DNA of 64,000 bases from JAGNKE01 sp964583335 (GTDB lineage: Bacteria > Pseudomonadota > Alphaproteobacteria > Micavibrionales > Micavibrionaceae), in contig CAZOVG010000002.1 in the NCBI GenBank assembly GCA_964583335.1, forward strand, positions 304,136 to 368,135, written 5' to 3'. The notes under the pieces were generated by a model. The model was not told the origin of the DNA, ran no database searches, and saw only the letters and a program-made list of their open reading frames with translations. Every line of letters starts with the position of its first letter. Position 1 is the stretch's first letter. Positions 51,761-59,942 of the stretch are shown one piece after another. A program made the translations under genes and the position numbers.

Positions 51761-52483
51761 TCATTCTTTGTAGCCGGGCGCCAGTTTTTCGCCCCATTTC
51801 CGACACTTAGAGGCTACGCGGGCGTATTCTTCGGGGCTGTCGATTTCCTGCTGGGTCTTGATGAGGTCTTGCAGAATTTTTTTGAAGTAGCGGTCCATCT
51901 GGCTCTGAACATAGGCGTTGAGACCATTTTGCGCCGCCTCTATCCCGCTTTCGGGTACGGGGTCGATCACGGGGATCGTGCGTACGACTTTTTTAAGATG
52001 CGTGCGCATGTTCTTTTCGTTTTTGCGATGGAAAAGCTTGAGGGCCTCCACATGTTTTTGCTCATGCGCCAGAACCTCGCTGTATTCACAGCTGCCCAGT
52101 TCGAAGTTGCTCGCGACATGAATCTGCGGGCTTGAGGTGAAGGTGGTGTGGGCTTCCTGCATCACTACGCAGAAATGTCCCTTGCCAGCAGGCATGATTT
52201 CGAAAAGCGAGCGGATTTGTATGGCCGTCTTGCCGCCGCCCAGCCCCAGAATCTGACCGCCGCTGGCGGGGTCCTCCGCGTGGCCGATCTGCCATTGGGT
52301 CATATCTCTGGCAGATTTTGTTTTTACAATTTCCGTGCCCTTAATAAACGATTTCATTGAGGTTTGCGGGCGGGATGAAGGGCATTTCGCAGCCCAAGCG
52401 GGCTGCCCTCCCAGCAGGAGCGCGAAGATCGCCAAGGCCATCATGCCCAAACGATAGGCGCGCCTGTCGTGTCTCGGGATCAC
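51761..52483 (-). CDS. Secreted HExxH protein, putative metallopeptidase (copy 1)
   Basis: 240 residues from GTG 52483, which abuts the TAA of copy 2; GAGGA is nearby. The signal peptide is MALAIFALLLGGQPAWA. The core SCEYSEVLAHEQKHVEAL has a zinc-binding type HExxH (H140-H144) after a cysteine. VHIASNFELG-like strand residues and LKLFHRKNEKNM helix follow. It is paralogous to copy 2 (shared HIAS, SCE, HExKHV). The third ligand expected of a zinc protease cannot be assigned, so catalysis is inferred. A later internal ATG at 52444 is an alternative start. Confidence 0.75.
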   Translation of the reverse strand: MIPRHDRRAYRLGMMALAIFALLLGGQPAWAAKCPSSRPQTSMKSFIKGTEIVKTKSARDMTQWQIGHAEDPASGGQILGLGGGKTAIQIRSLFEIMPAGKGHFCVVMQEAHTTFTSSPQIHVASNFELGSCEYSEVLAHEQKHVEALKLFHRKNEKNMRTHLKKVVRTIPVIDPVPESGIEAAQNGLNAYVQSQMDRYFKKILQDLIKTQQEIDSPEEYARVASKCRKWGEKLAPGYKE

Positions 52484-53194
52484 TTAGTCCTCGTAAGCCG
52501 AGTAGTGGTAGCTCTGCCAATTCTCGCAGCGGGTGGGGACCAGCCTGTATTCGAGCGGGTCATCGACCTTGTTCTGGCGACGAATGTAATCGGGAATGGC
52601 CCTTTGCTCCATATACTTATCCAGATGGGCGCGAATGATATTGACGAGGGCCTCCTGTGCCCCGGCGACCTGTTTTTCGCCAACGGGGGGGGAAGCGGGC
52701 AGCTTGCGGGCTATGCTTTCCAGTTCACGGCGCAGAAGGGGTGTGTAATCTCTTTGCCATTGTTTGGTTACGTTGACGTGCTTTTTCTCGTGCTTGAGGA
52801 TTTGCTTGAATTCGCAGCTTTCCGGCGGGTATTCGGACGCGATATGAACCACAGGCTGGGCGAAGAATCTGACGGTTATTTTGGAGACCTTGACGCACAT
52901 GACGCTGTTGTTATTGCGGACGGGGGCGAACTCGAAGTTCGCCTTATAGTCGGCCCAGAACGGCCCCTTTCCGCCACCGCCTGTGTGTAACCCCAGTATT
53001 ACGCCCTTGCCCCAGTGGCCGGCCCATGCCGTCAGGTACCAGGCGGAAGAGCCGCGGTAGTATTTGGTTTTGAGCGTGATCCGCTTTACTTCCGTCACGG
53101 GGTTAGAGCGCGGGCAGGAGTTCGCGTATGCGTCCGCAGCGCAAAAAACAATCAAAACCGTTAAAATCATGGAAAAGAGGGATAAGGTACGCAT
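52484..53194 (-). CDS. Secreted HExxH protein, putative metallopeptidase (copy 2)
   Basis: 236 residues with a signal peptide (LSLFSMILTVLIVFCAADAYA) and the core SCEFKQILKHEKKHVNV (H135-H139). FFAQPVVHIASEYPPESCEF aligns with copy 1. Family not known to me; the HExxH motif with the neighbouring Cys suggests a periplasmic metal-dependent enzyme similar in outline to DUF922-type proteins. Preceded by its own promoter candidate and the rplO terminator, so the pair forms a separate transcription unit that may run on into secY. Confidence 0.75.
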   Translation of the reverse strand: MRTLSLFSMILTVLIVFCAADAYANSCPRSNPVTEVKRITLKTKYYRGSSAWYLTAWAGHWGKGVILGLHTGGGGKGPFWADYKANFEFAPVRNNNSVMCVKVSKITVRFFAQPVVHIASEYPPESCEFKQILKHEKKHVNVTKQWQRDYTPLLRRELESIARKLPASPPVGEKQVAGAQEALVNIIRAHLDKYMEQRAIPDYIRRQNKVDDPLEYRLVPTRCENWQSYHYSAYED

Positions 53195-53230
53195 TAGGTT
53201 AAAGCCTGTGTAATCATAAAGCCTGGGAAC

Positions 53231-53259
53231 AGACTAATCTTGGATGCAAAATATGTCAA
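53231..53259 (-). promoter_or_regulatory. Candidate promoter for the HExxH pair and secY
   Basis: On the minus strand TTGACA (53259-53254), a 17-bp spacer and TAGTCT (53236-53231), just past the rplO terminator and 37 bp before the copy-2 ATG. Confidence 0.5.
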
Positions 53260-53261
53260 AA

Positions 53262-53293
53262 AGAAAAAGCCCTTTCCGATGATGAAAAGGGCC
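53262..53293 (-). terminator. Rho-independent terminator after rplO
   Basis: GCCCTTTTC and GAAAGGGC pair around a short loop, followed by TTTTTCTTTTT on the minus strand. It lies 23 bases past the rplO stop, inside what is normally one spc transcript. Confidence 0.85.
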
Positions 53294-53315
53294 TGTTTTC
53301 CGATATTTAAGAGGC

Positions 53316-53867
53316 TTACTTGGCCTTTTTCTTAGGCTTTTTGGCCGCCCGTTTGGACTCGGTCTTGCCCTCTTTCTTGGGCAGTTTTCTCGGGTTCGGC
53401 GCCTTTTCGGGGGCCAATTCGATCTTGCCGCCCGCCTTTTCCACCGCGGCTTGAGCCGCTTTGGAAGCCTTGGTGATTTTCAGGTCAACCTTTGCGGTCA
53501 GTTCGCCCGTTGCCAGAAGCTTGATACCGTCGCGACGGCGAGAGACTACGCCCGCCTTAACGAGGGTTTCTTCATCAATCTGTTTTTTGGGGTCGAGTTT
53601 TTTGCTGTCGATCGCGGCCTGGAGGTTTTCCAGGGTGAGTTCGGTCAGCTTGGTCGCAAACGCCGTGTTACGGAAACCGATTTTCGGCATACGTTGGTAC
53701 AAGGGCATTTGACCGCCCTCGAAGCCCTTGATGGCCACCCCGGTACGGGCTTTTTGACCCTTGTGACCTGCGCCAGCGGTTTTACCCTTGCCGGAGCCAA
53801 TCCCGCGACCAACGCGGGTGCGAACGGTCTTGGAGCCTTCGCGGGGTTTCAAATCATTGAGTTTCAT
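53316..53867 (-). CDS. rplO: 50S ribosomal protein L15
   Basis: 183 residues. LKPREGSKTVRTRVGRGIGS and GKGKTAGAGHKGQKARTG are invariant L15 sequence. The protein carries a basic Lys/Pro/Ala tail of about 30 residues (LPKKEGKTESKRAAKKPKKK) beyond the usual 145-150. Followed by a terminator. Confidence 0.97.
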   Translation of the reverse strand: MKLNDLKPREGSKTVRTRVGRGIGSGKGKTAGAGHKGQKARTGVAIKGFEGGQMPLYQRMPKIGFRNTAFATKLTELTLENLQAAIDSKKLDPKKQIDEETLVKAGVVSRRRDGIKLLATGELTAKVDLKITKASKAAQAAVEKAGGKIELAPEKAPNPRKLPKKEGKTESKRAAKKPKKKAK

Positions 53868-53903
53868 TGTCTTAATCCCTAATTATTTTGCGGGTTAAAT
53901 GGT

Positions 53904-54233
53904 TCAGGCCGCGTCTTCGACCTTCACGAGGTGGCTGACCTTCGCGATCATGCCCCGAACGGCGGGGGTGTCTTCCAGAACGCGGGAGCGGTTCAGCTTG
54001 TTCAGGCCCAGACCGATCAGGGTCGCGCGCTGGTATGCCTTGCGTCCGATGGGAGAGCCGGTCTGCGTGACGCGCACCGTTTTGCCGGAGGGCGTTTTTT
54101 TCTTAGGGGCTGCAGCCTTCTTTTCAGACTTGGGCGCGGCCTCTTTTTTGGCGGCGGGTTTAGCGGCTGCAGGCTTTTTTTCCGCCTTTGCCTTTTGCGC
54201 CGTTTTCTTTGCTTTTTTCTCTTCTTCAGCCAT
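53904..54233 (-). CDS. rpmD: 50S ribosomal protein L30 with N-terminal extension
   Basis: 109 residues; the L30 core (about 50-109: VRVTQTGSPIGRKAYQRATL, TPAVRGMIAKVSHLV) is preceded by some 48 Lys/Ala-rich residues. Normal bacterial L30 has about 60. No start codon with a better ribosome site is present at the core, so the extension seems to be translated. Confidence 0.95.
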   Translation of the reverse strand: MAEEEKKAKKTAQKAKAEKKPAAAKPAAKKEAAPKSEKKAAAPKKKTPSGKTVRVTQTGSPIGRKAYQRATLIGLGLNKLNRSRVLEDTPAVRGMIAKVSHLVKVEDAA

Positions 54234-54263
54234 GGTTCGTATCCTTACAATAATCCTGAGATT

Positions 54264-54833
54264 TTATTCTTCAGAAGCGTCCGTGTTTTCCGCGCCGGAG
54301 TGAGTCTCGCGGTTGGAGACGATCTCGCTCACCTTCTTGTTACGGCGGGCGGCAACGTGACGGGGGCTCTGCATTTTTTTCAACGCCGCGAATGTGGCAT
54401 TGACCATGCAATAAGGGTTGTTGGAGCCGATGGCCTTGGCCACAACGTCCTGAATTCCCAAAGCTTCGAACACTGCGCGCATCGGTCCGCCCGCGATGAT
54501 CCCGGTCCCCTGGGGGGCGGTGCGGAGGTGGACCTTGCCGGCGCCGTCGGTGCCGCTCACGTCATGATGCAGCGTGCGGCCTTCACGAAGCGGAACGCGG
54601 ATCATGTTTTTGCGCGCGGCATCGGTCGCCTTGCGGATCGCATCGGGAACTTCCTTCGCCTTGCCGTGGCCATGACCGACGCGGCCCTTGCCGTCGCCGA
54701 CGATGACGAGCGCGGAAAACGCGAAGCGGCGTCCGCCCTTTACGACCTTGGCGACACGGTTAATGCCGACGAGGCGTTCTACGAACTCCGATTCTTCCTG
54801 CTGCTGATGCTGCTTTTCAAATCCACGTGCCAT
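54264..54833 (-). CDS. rpsE: 30S ribosomal protein S5
   Basis: 189 residues: FVERLVGINRVAKVVKGGRR, GDGKGRVGHGHGKAKEVPDA and GTGIIAGGPMRAVFEALG are standard. Short acidic C-terminal tail (GAENTDASEE). Confidence 0.98.
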   Translation of the reverse strand: MARGFEKQHQQQEESEFVERLVGINRVAKVVKGGRRFAFSALVIVGDGKGRVGHGHGKAKEVPDAIRKATDAARKNMIRVPLREGRTLHHDVSGTDGAGKVHLRTAPQGTGIIAGGPMRAVFEALGIQDVVAKAIGSNNPYCMVNATFAALKKMQSPRHVAARRNKKVSEIVSNRETHSGAENTDASEE

Positions 54834-54855
54834 TTTCGCTTATTCCTTTTCCTTC

Positions 54856-55251
54856 TTAAAATTCCAGTCCGCCTTCGCGCGCGGCATCCGCCAGCGCCTT
54901 GACCCGGCCATGATAGAGATAGGGCCCGCGGTCGAACACGACCTTGCTGACACCTGCCTTTTTAGCGCGGGCGGCGACGAGTTTGCCGACTTCGGTCGCC
55001 GCGTCCTTATTGGCGCCGCTCTTGAGCTTTTCCTTGAGGTCAGCGTCGAGCGTGGAGGCAGAAGCCAGCGTTATGCCGCGAATGTCGCAGATGACCTGCG
55101 CGTAGATCTGCTTGCCGGAGCGGTAGACAGAAAGACGCGGGCGAACCTCGCGCTTGCTGTTCTGCTCGATATTTACGCGGCGGATCTTGTTGCGCGTTCT
55201 GTAGGTGCGACGATCCAGCGGGGTGAGTTTTTTTGATGCTGCTTTGGCCAT
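54856..55251 (-). CDS. rplR: 50S ribosomal protein L18
   Basis: 131 residues, a 5S-rRNA-binding protein: RPRLSVYRSGKQIYAQVI and VFDRGPYLYHGRVKALADAA are typical. N-terminus with a few extra basic residues. Confidence 0.97.
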   Translation of the reverse strand: MAKAASKKLTPLDRRTYRTRNKIRRVNIEQNSKREVRPRLSVYRSGKQIYAQVICDIRGITLASASTLDADLKEKLKSGANKDAATEVGKLVAARAKKAGVSKVVFDRGPYLYHGRVKALADAAREGGLEF

Positions 55252-55262
55252 GACCAGTTTTC

Positions 55263-55823
55263 CTATTTCTTCTTGCCTTCTTTGTACGCGATGTATTCAC
55301 CGGCGTAACGGATGCCCTTGCCTTTGTAAGGTTCAGGTTTCTTGAATTCGCGGATTTCCGCGGAAACCTGTCCGACCAGATGCTTGTCGATGCCGCTGAT
55401 GGTGATTTCGGTCTGCTTTTCGATTTCAACCTTAATCCCCGCAGGCACGTTGTAGCGGACCTCGTGCGAGAAACCCAGAGTCATAACGATCGTCTGACCT
55501 TGAAGGTTTGCCCGGTAACCAACGCCATGGATTTCAAGCTTTTTCTTGTAACCATCGGTTACGCCGACAACCATGTTGTTGACCAGCGTGCGCATCGTCG
55601 GCCAGATTTGCTTGGCCATGACGGTCTCCGTACGGGGAGCCAGACGCACAACCTTGCCTTTTTTGCCGTCTTCGTTTTCGGCGTCCTCAATGGAGGCGTC
55701 GATCTCTTCGTGCAAATTGAGCTTCAGCTCACCGAGCTTGCCTTTAACGCGCACGGCCTGGCCCTGGAGCTGGACATCCACGCCCTCAGGAATTACGACC
55801 GGGTTTTTACCAATTCGAGACAT
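55263..55823 (-). CDS. rplF: 50S ribosomal protein L6
   Basis: 186 residues: MSRIGKNPVVIPEGV at the start and EPYKGKGIRYAGEYIAYKEG at the end are diagnostic. Slightly longer than E. coli L6 through an acidic insert (EDAENEDGKKGK). Confidence 0.98.
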   Translation of the reverse strand: MSRIGKNPVVIPEGVDVQLQGQAVRVKGKLGELKLNLHEEIDASIEDAENEDGKKGKVVRLAPRTETVMAKQIWPTMRTLVNNMVVGVTDGYKKKLEIHGVGYRANLQGQTIVMTLGFSHEVRYNVPAGIKVEIEKQTEITISGIDKHLVGQVSAEIREFKKPEPYKGKGIRYAGEYIAYKEGKKK

Positions 55824-55866
55824 TTCAATGTTCCTCGTTCAAACTTCAGTTTCCGCCAGACTTCTC

Positions 55867-56265
55867 TTAGAAGACCCGGCACAGAATTTCACCGCCAACA
55901 TTCGCCGCCCGGGCCTTGTAGTCCGGAAGAACGCCGTTCGGGGTGGAGACGACCAGAATACCCAGCCCGTTGTAGAAGCGGGGCATGTCCTTGACGCTCG
56001 TGTAAACCCGGCGGCCGGGGGTCGAAATGCGGTCGATCTCGCGGATCACGCCTTCGCCTTCGGCATATTTCAGCTGGATTTCCATAAATTTCTTATTGTT
56101 CTCGGCGGTTTCGACCGTGTAGCCACGGATGTAACCTTCGTCGCGCAGGACGTTGCAGACGCTTTCGTGCAGGCGGGAGTGCGGGCACTCCACGATCTTG
56201 CGCTTGGCCTTCTGGGCGTTGCGGATACGGGTCAGCATATCGCCGAGGGGATCATTCATGCTCAT
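55867..56265 (-). CDS. rpsH: 30S ribosomal protein S8
   Basis: 132 residues: NDPLGDMLTRIRNAQ and the C-terminal GLGILVVSTPNGVLPDYKAR are typical. Binds central-domain 16S rRNA; in other bacteria it is the translational repressor of this operon. Confidence 0.98.
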   Translation of the reverse strand: MSMNDPLGDMLTRIRNAQKAKRKIVECPHSRLHESVCNVLRDEGYIRGYTVETAENNKKFMEIQLKYAEGEGVIREIDRISTPGRRVYTSVKDMPRFYNGLGILVVSTPNGVLPDYKARAANVGGEILCRVF

Positions 56266-56281
56266 TTTTCAATCCTCCTTC

Positions 56282-56587
56282 TTACCAGCTGGACTTTGTT
56301 ACGCCGGGGAGCTGGCCTTTGGAGGCCAAATCGCGAAGCGCGATCCGCGACAGGTTGAACTTACGGAAGTGACCGCGCGGACGCCCGGAGAGCTGGCAGC
56401 GGTTACGAATGCGGATTTTCGACGAGTTGCGCGGCATTTCGGCCAGCTGCAGCATCGCCTCGAAGCGCTCTTCGACCGGCAGGTCGAGATTGCGCACGGC
56501 CGCCTTCAATTTCGCGCGCTTGCTGGACAGTTTCTTGACCAGCTTCCTGCGTTTCTTGTCTCTTTCAATCATGCAGAGTTTTGCCAT
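56282..56587 (-). CDS. rpsN: 30S ribosomal protein S14, zinc-free type
   Basis: 101 residues, the long form without the CxxC...CxxC zinc motifs: RDKKRRKLVKKLSSKRA, and RCQLSGRPRGHFRKFNLSR before the conserved end LPGVTKSSW. Confidence 0.98.
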   Translation of the reverse strand: MAKLCMIERDKKRRKLVKKLSSKRAKLKAAVRNLDLPVEERFEAMLQLAEMPRNSSKIRIRNRCQLSGRPRGHFRKFNLSRIALRDLASKGQLPGVTKSSW

Positions 56588-56637
56588 TTTCCACGTCTCT
56601 CTGTTTTTGTTATCCGGTCTCTAATTACTTTCAATTC

Positions 56638-57180
56638 TCAGTTCCTGAAGGGCATCTTGAACGCGCGGAGGAGTTCTTTGGCCTCTTCGTCGCTCTTGGC
56701 GGTCGTACATACCACGATGTCCATTCCACGGATTTTGTCCACCTTGTCATAGGTGATCTCCGGGAAGATGATTTGCTCCTTCACGCCCAGCGCATAGTTC
56801 CCGCGGCCATCGAAGCTGCGGCCGTTGACGCCGCGGAAGTCGCGGACGCGGGGCAGAGCGATGGTGACCAGGCGGTCCAGAAATTCGTACATGCGGTTGC
56901 CGCGCAGGGTGACCTTCACGCCGATGGACTGGCCTTCGCGGATCTTGAAGGACGCGTTGGACTTTTTCGCTTTACAGATCAGCGGCTTTTGTCCGGAGAT
57001 CAGGGAGAGGTCGGTTACGGCCTGCTCGATGAACTTGCGGTCCTGCGTGGCTTCGCCAACGCCCATGTTAATGACGATCTTGTCCAGACGCGGACGCTGA
57101 TGCGGGTTTTTGTACCCGAATTTCTTGTCCAGCGCGGGAACGATTTCTTTTTCGTACAGTTCTTTATAGCGCGGTTTCAT
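56638..57180 (-). CDS. rplE: 50S ribosomal protein L5
   Basis: 180 residues: PRLDKIVINMGVGEATQDRK, GQKPLICKAKKSNASFKIRE and RDFRGVNGRSFDGRGNYALG mark L5, a 5S rRNA-binding protein. Confidence 0.98.
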   Translation of the reverse strand: MKPRYKELYEKEIVPALDKKFGYKNPHQRPRLDKIVINMGVGEATQDRKFIEQAVTDLSLISGQKPLICKAKKSNASFKIREGQSIGVKVTLRGNRMYEFLDRLVTIALPRVRDFRGVNGRSFDGRGNYALGVKEQIIFPEITYDKVDKIRGMDIVVCTTAKSDEEAKELLRAFKMPFRN

Positions 57181-57200
57181 GGTCTTCTCGCTTTTCTAAC

Positions 57201-57524
57201 TTATTCTACCGTTTCGCCGGATTTTTTGGCGTAACGAACCTTTTTACCATCCTTGAGGACCTTGAAGCCAACGCGGGTTGCCTCGCCGGATTTGGGGTCC
57301 GCCACGGCCACGTTCGACACGTGGATGGAGGCCTCTTTCTTTTCAATCCCTCCGCCGGAAAGCTGCGAGGGCTTGCGGTGACGGGTCACCATATTCACGC
57401 CCTGCACGATCACGCGGTTTTCCTCGGTCAGAACCTTCAGGACTTCGCCCTTAGCGCCGCGGTCCTTGCCGGTGAGAACGACGACCTTGTCGCCTTTTTT
57501 GATTTTTTTTGCCGATTTGCCCAT
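57201..57524 (-). CDS. rplX: 50S ribosomal protein L24
   Basis: 107 residues: the KOW motif KIKKGDKVVVLTGKDRGAKG, then VQGVNMVTRHRKPSQ. Two bases separate it from rplN. Confidence 0.98.
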   Translation of the reverse strand: MGKSAKKIKKGDKVVVLTGKDRGAKGEVLKVLTEENRVIVQGVNMVTRHRKPSQLSGGGIEKKEASIHVSNVAVADPKSGEATRVGFKVLKDGKKVRYAKKSGETVE

Positions 57525-57526
57525 GT

Positions 57527-57895
57527 TTAGAGCACCTCCGAAGCCAGAGAAATAATTTTCATGTAACCGGACGCGCGCAGTTCGCGGGTCACGGGGCCAA
57601 AGATACGGGTTCCGATCGGCTCGCCGTTGTTGTTGATCAGAACACAGGCGTTCCCATCGAAACGGATTTGCTCGCCGTAGCCGCGCTTCAGGCCGAATTT
57701 CGTGCGGACGATGACGGCGCGACGGACTTCACCTTTTTTAACGCGGCCCCGGGGGATCGCATCCTTGATGGAGACGACGATGACGTCGCCGATGTTCGCG
57801 GTCCGGCGGTGGGAACCACCCAGAACCTTGATGCACTGGACTTCACGAGCTCCGCTGTTGTCGGCCACGGCCAGACGGGATTGCATCTGAATCAT
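57527..57895 (-). CDS. rplN: 50S ribosomal protein L14
   Basis: 122 residues: MIQMQSRLAVADNSGAREVQ and the RIFGPVTRELRASGYMKIIS end are invariant L14 sequence. Confidence 0.98.
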   Translation of the reverse strand: MIQMQSRLAVADNSGAREVQCIKVLGGSHRRTANIGDVIVVSIKDAIPRGRVKKGEVRRAVIVRTKFGLKRGYGEQIRFDGNACVLINNNGEPIGTRIFGPVTRELRASGYMKIISLASEVL

Positions 57896-57897
57896 GA

Positions 57898-58284
57898 TTA
57901 GGCGTCCTTTTTAGCTTTGGATTTCTTTTCAGCCGCCGGCTTTTTCGGCGCTGCGGCCTTTTTGGCAGCCTTCACGTCAGCCTTTTGACCGGCCGGCGCC
58001 AGGCCGGATCTCAGTTTGGCTTTTTCGTTATTGGTCGGCGGGACCAGAGCCTGGCCATCGCGCAGAACAGCCCAACGCTTGGTCTTGGAGAGCGGGCGGC
58101 ATTCGATGATCTGAACACGCTCGCCTTCTTTGCAAGAGGAGAGTTCATCGTGCGCGGTGAATTTTTGCGTGCTCTTGATGTATTTTTTGTAAACGGGGTG
58201 CATGTACTTGCGCTCGACCAGAACCGTAACGGTCTTTTCGGTCTTCGTGCTGATGACATTTCCTTCGAGTATGCGGCGTGGCAT
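57898..58284 (-). CDS. rpsQ: 30S ribosomal protein S17 with basic C-terminal extension
   Basis: 128 residues. The S17 core (1-80: GNVISTKTEKTVTVLVERKY, IIECRPLSKTKRW) is followed by about 45 Lys/Ala/Pro residues (KKAAAPKKPAAEKKSKAKK). Typical S17 has 80-90. Confidence 0.96.
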   Translation of the reverse strand: MPRRILEGNVISTKTEKTVTVLVERKYMHPVYKKYIKSTQKFTAHDELSSCKEGERVQIIECRPLSKTKRWAVLRDGQALVPPTNNEKAKLRSGLAPAGQKADVKAAKKAAAPKKPAAEKKSKAKKDA

Positions 58285-58299
58285 TTTTCGTTGCTCCTC

Positions 58300-58569
58300 T
58301 TATGCGGCCTTCTTGGCCTTGGTCTTTTTTGCGGGGGCCTTGGCAGCCTTTTTGGAGGCCTTTGCCTTCGGCGCGGCTTCGCCGCCTTTTCTTGCGCCCA
58401 GTTCGGTTTTCACCCGTGCGATGGCGCGGCGGGTTACGCGGACCTGCGCGGTGTTTTCAAGGCTGCCCTGGGTTTTTTGGAAACGGGCGTTCAGCTGGGC
58501 CTTACGAAGGTCCAGAAGAAGCTTTTTCAGCTCGTCTTCCGTTTTGGTGCGGATTTCTTCTGCATTCAT
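58300..58569 (-). CDS. rpmC: 50S ribosomal protein L29 with basic C-terminal extension
   Basis: 89 residues: the helical core (DELKKLLLDLRKAQLNARFQ, VRVTRRAIARVKT) is followed by about 25 Lys/Ala residues. Typical L29 has 65. The start overlaps the rplP stop by one base. Confidence 0.96.
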   Translation of the reverse strand: MNAEEIRTKTEDELKKLLLDLRKAQLNARFQKTQGSLENTAQVRVTRRAIARVKTELGARKGGEAAPKAKASKKAAKAPAKKTKAKKAA

Positions 58570-58994
58570 TACTTGGTCTCCTCTGCGCCAATGCGGGCGA
58601 CAAATTTGGTCTTAATCGGGAGCTTCGCAGCCGCCAGGTCAAGCGCTTCGCGTGCGAGTTCCTGGGGAACGCCGTCGAGCTCGAACATGATCCGGCCGGG
58701 TTTTACGCGGCATGCCCAGAATTCAACCGGGCCTTTACCCTTACCCTGACGCACTTCGAGGGGCTTTTTAGAGACCGGGACATCGGGGAAAATCCGGATC
58801 CAGAGCTTGCCCTGACGTTTCAGGTGACGGGTGATCGCGCGACGCGCGGCTTCAATCTGACGGGAAGTGATGCGGTCGGGCTGCAGGGCCTTCAGGCCGT
58901 ATTCACCAAAAGCGAGCGTTGCGCCGCCCTTGGCGTTGCCATGGATACGACCTTTGAATTGCTTGCGGTACTTAAACTTCTTGGGGCTTAACAT
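58569..58994 (-). CDS. rplP: 50S ribosomal protein L16
   Basis: 141 residues: MLSPKKFKYRKQFKGRIHG, ITRHLKRQGKLWIRIFPDVP and GKGKGPVEFWACRVKPG are typical L16. Unusually, 264 bp separate it from rpsC. Confidence 0.98.
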   Translation of the reverse strand: MLSPKKFKYRKQFKGRIHGNAKGGATLAFGEYGLKALQPDRITSRQIEAARRAITRHLKRQGKLWIRIFPDVPVSKKPLEVRQGKGKGPVEFWACRVKPGRIMFELDGVPQELAREALDLAAAKLPIKTKFVARIGAEETK

Positions 58995-59258
58995 ATCTTG
59001 CTTCTCTGCCTTGCTTTACTTTTAAAACCTTAGTTCACACCTAAAAAACTGTCTGCCTGTTTTCTTTCAGGCGATCCGGCGGCACAAAAAAACATTGGCC
59101 ACATGGACTTTTGGTTCTTTGACCATAGTTTCCACATGCTGCTGTTTTCCGGCTGCTTTTAGCAAATCCGGCGGCACCTTATCCCATTTCCGTATCAAAA
59201 TCCAGCATTTTGTGCAGAATTTTTTAAAGGGGTCCGGGGGGGGCCGTTTAAGCCTGAG
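58995..59258 (-). other. Unusual gap between rpsC and rplP with a 12-bp direct repeat
   Basis: 264 bp where most genomes have a few. ATCCGGCGGCAC occurs at 59074-59085 and again at 59166-59177, enclosing 80 bp. Read on the minus strand, the interval holds a 36-codon frame (59067-59177, GTG start at the repeat) with no clear ribosome binding site. Eight Gs in a row sit near 59230. No promoter or terminator was convincing. Confidence 0.55.
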
Positions 59259-59939
59259 TTAGATCTCCCCGGCCTTGCTGTCCCCGGATCTCTTGTCGCG
59301 GGCGAGCGGATCGTGATCCATGATGTCGCCTTTGTAGATCCAGACCTTGATGCCGATGATCCCGTAGGTCGTCAGCGCCTCGGCCGTGCCGTAGTCGATG
59401 TCCGCACGGAGGGTATGCAGGGGCACGCGGCCCTCGCGGTACCATTCCATACGAGCGATGTCCGCGCCGCCGAGGCGGCCCGAGACGTTAATACGGATAC
59501 CCAGAGCGCCGAAACGGAGTGCGTTCTGAACGGCGCGCTTCATGGCACGGCGGAACGATACGCGGCGTTCGAGCTGCTGCGCCACACCTTCGGCGACGAG
59601 CTGGGAGTCGATTTCCGGCTTGCGGATTTCAACGATGTTCAGGGAGACATCCCCACCCGCGCGGCGGGACAGGTTGCGGCGCAGTTTTTCGATGTCAGCG
59701 CCTTTTTTGCCGATTATCACGCCGGGACGGGCCGTGTGGACGGTGACCTTCGTCAGTTTGGCGGCGCGTTCGATGATGACCTTGCTCACGCCCGCGGGCT
59801 TGAGGTGTTCAAGGATGTATTCGCGAAGCTTGAGGTCTTCGATCAGCTTGTCCGCATAGTCGCGTCCTGCGTACCAGCGGGAGTCCCATGTGCGGTTGAT
59901 GCCGACCCGCAGGCCTATCGGATTAACTTTCTGTCCCAT
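59259..59939 (-). CDS. rpsC: 30S ribosomal protein S3
   Basis: 226 residues: MGQKVNPIGLRVGINRTWDS, the KH motif VIIGKKGADI and RMEWYREGRVPLHTLRADID are diagnostic. Rich in basic residues at the C-terminus. Confidence 0.98.
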   Translation of the reverse strand: MGQKVNPIGLRVGINRTWDSRWYAGRDYADKLIEDLKLREYILEHLKPAGVSKVIIERAAKLTKVTVHTARPGVIIGKKGADIEKLRRNLSRRAGGDVSLNIVEIRKPEIDSQLVAEGVAQQLERRVSFRRAMKRAVQNALRFGALGIRINVSGRLGGADIARMEWYREGRVPLHTLRADIDYGTAEALTTYGIIGIKVWIYKGDIMDHDPLARDKRSGDSKAGEI

Positions 59940-59942
59940 GAA

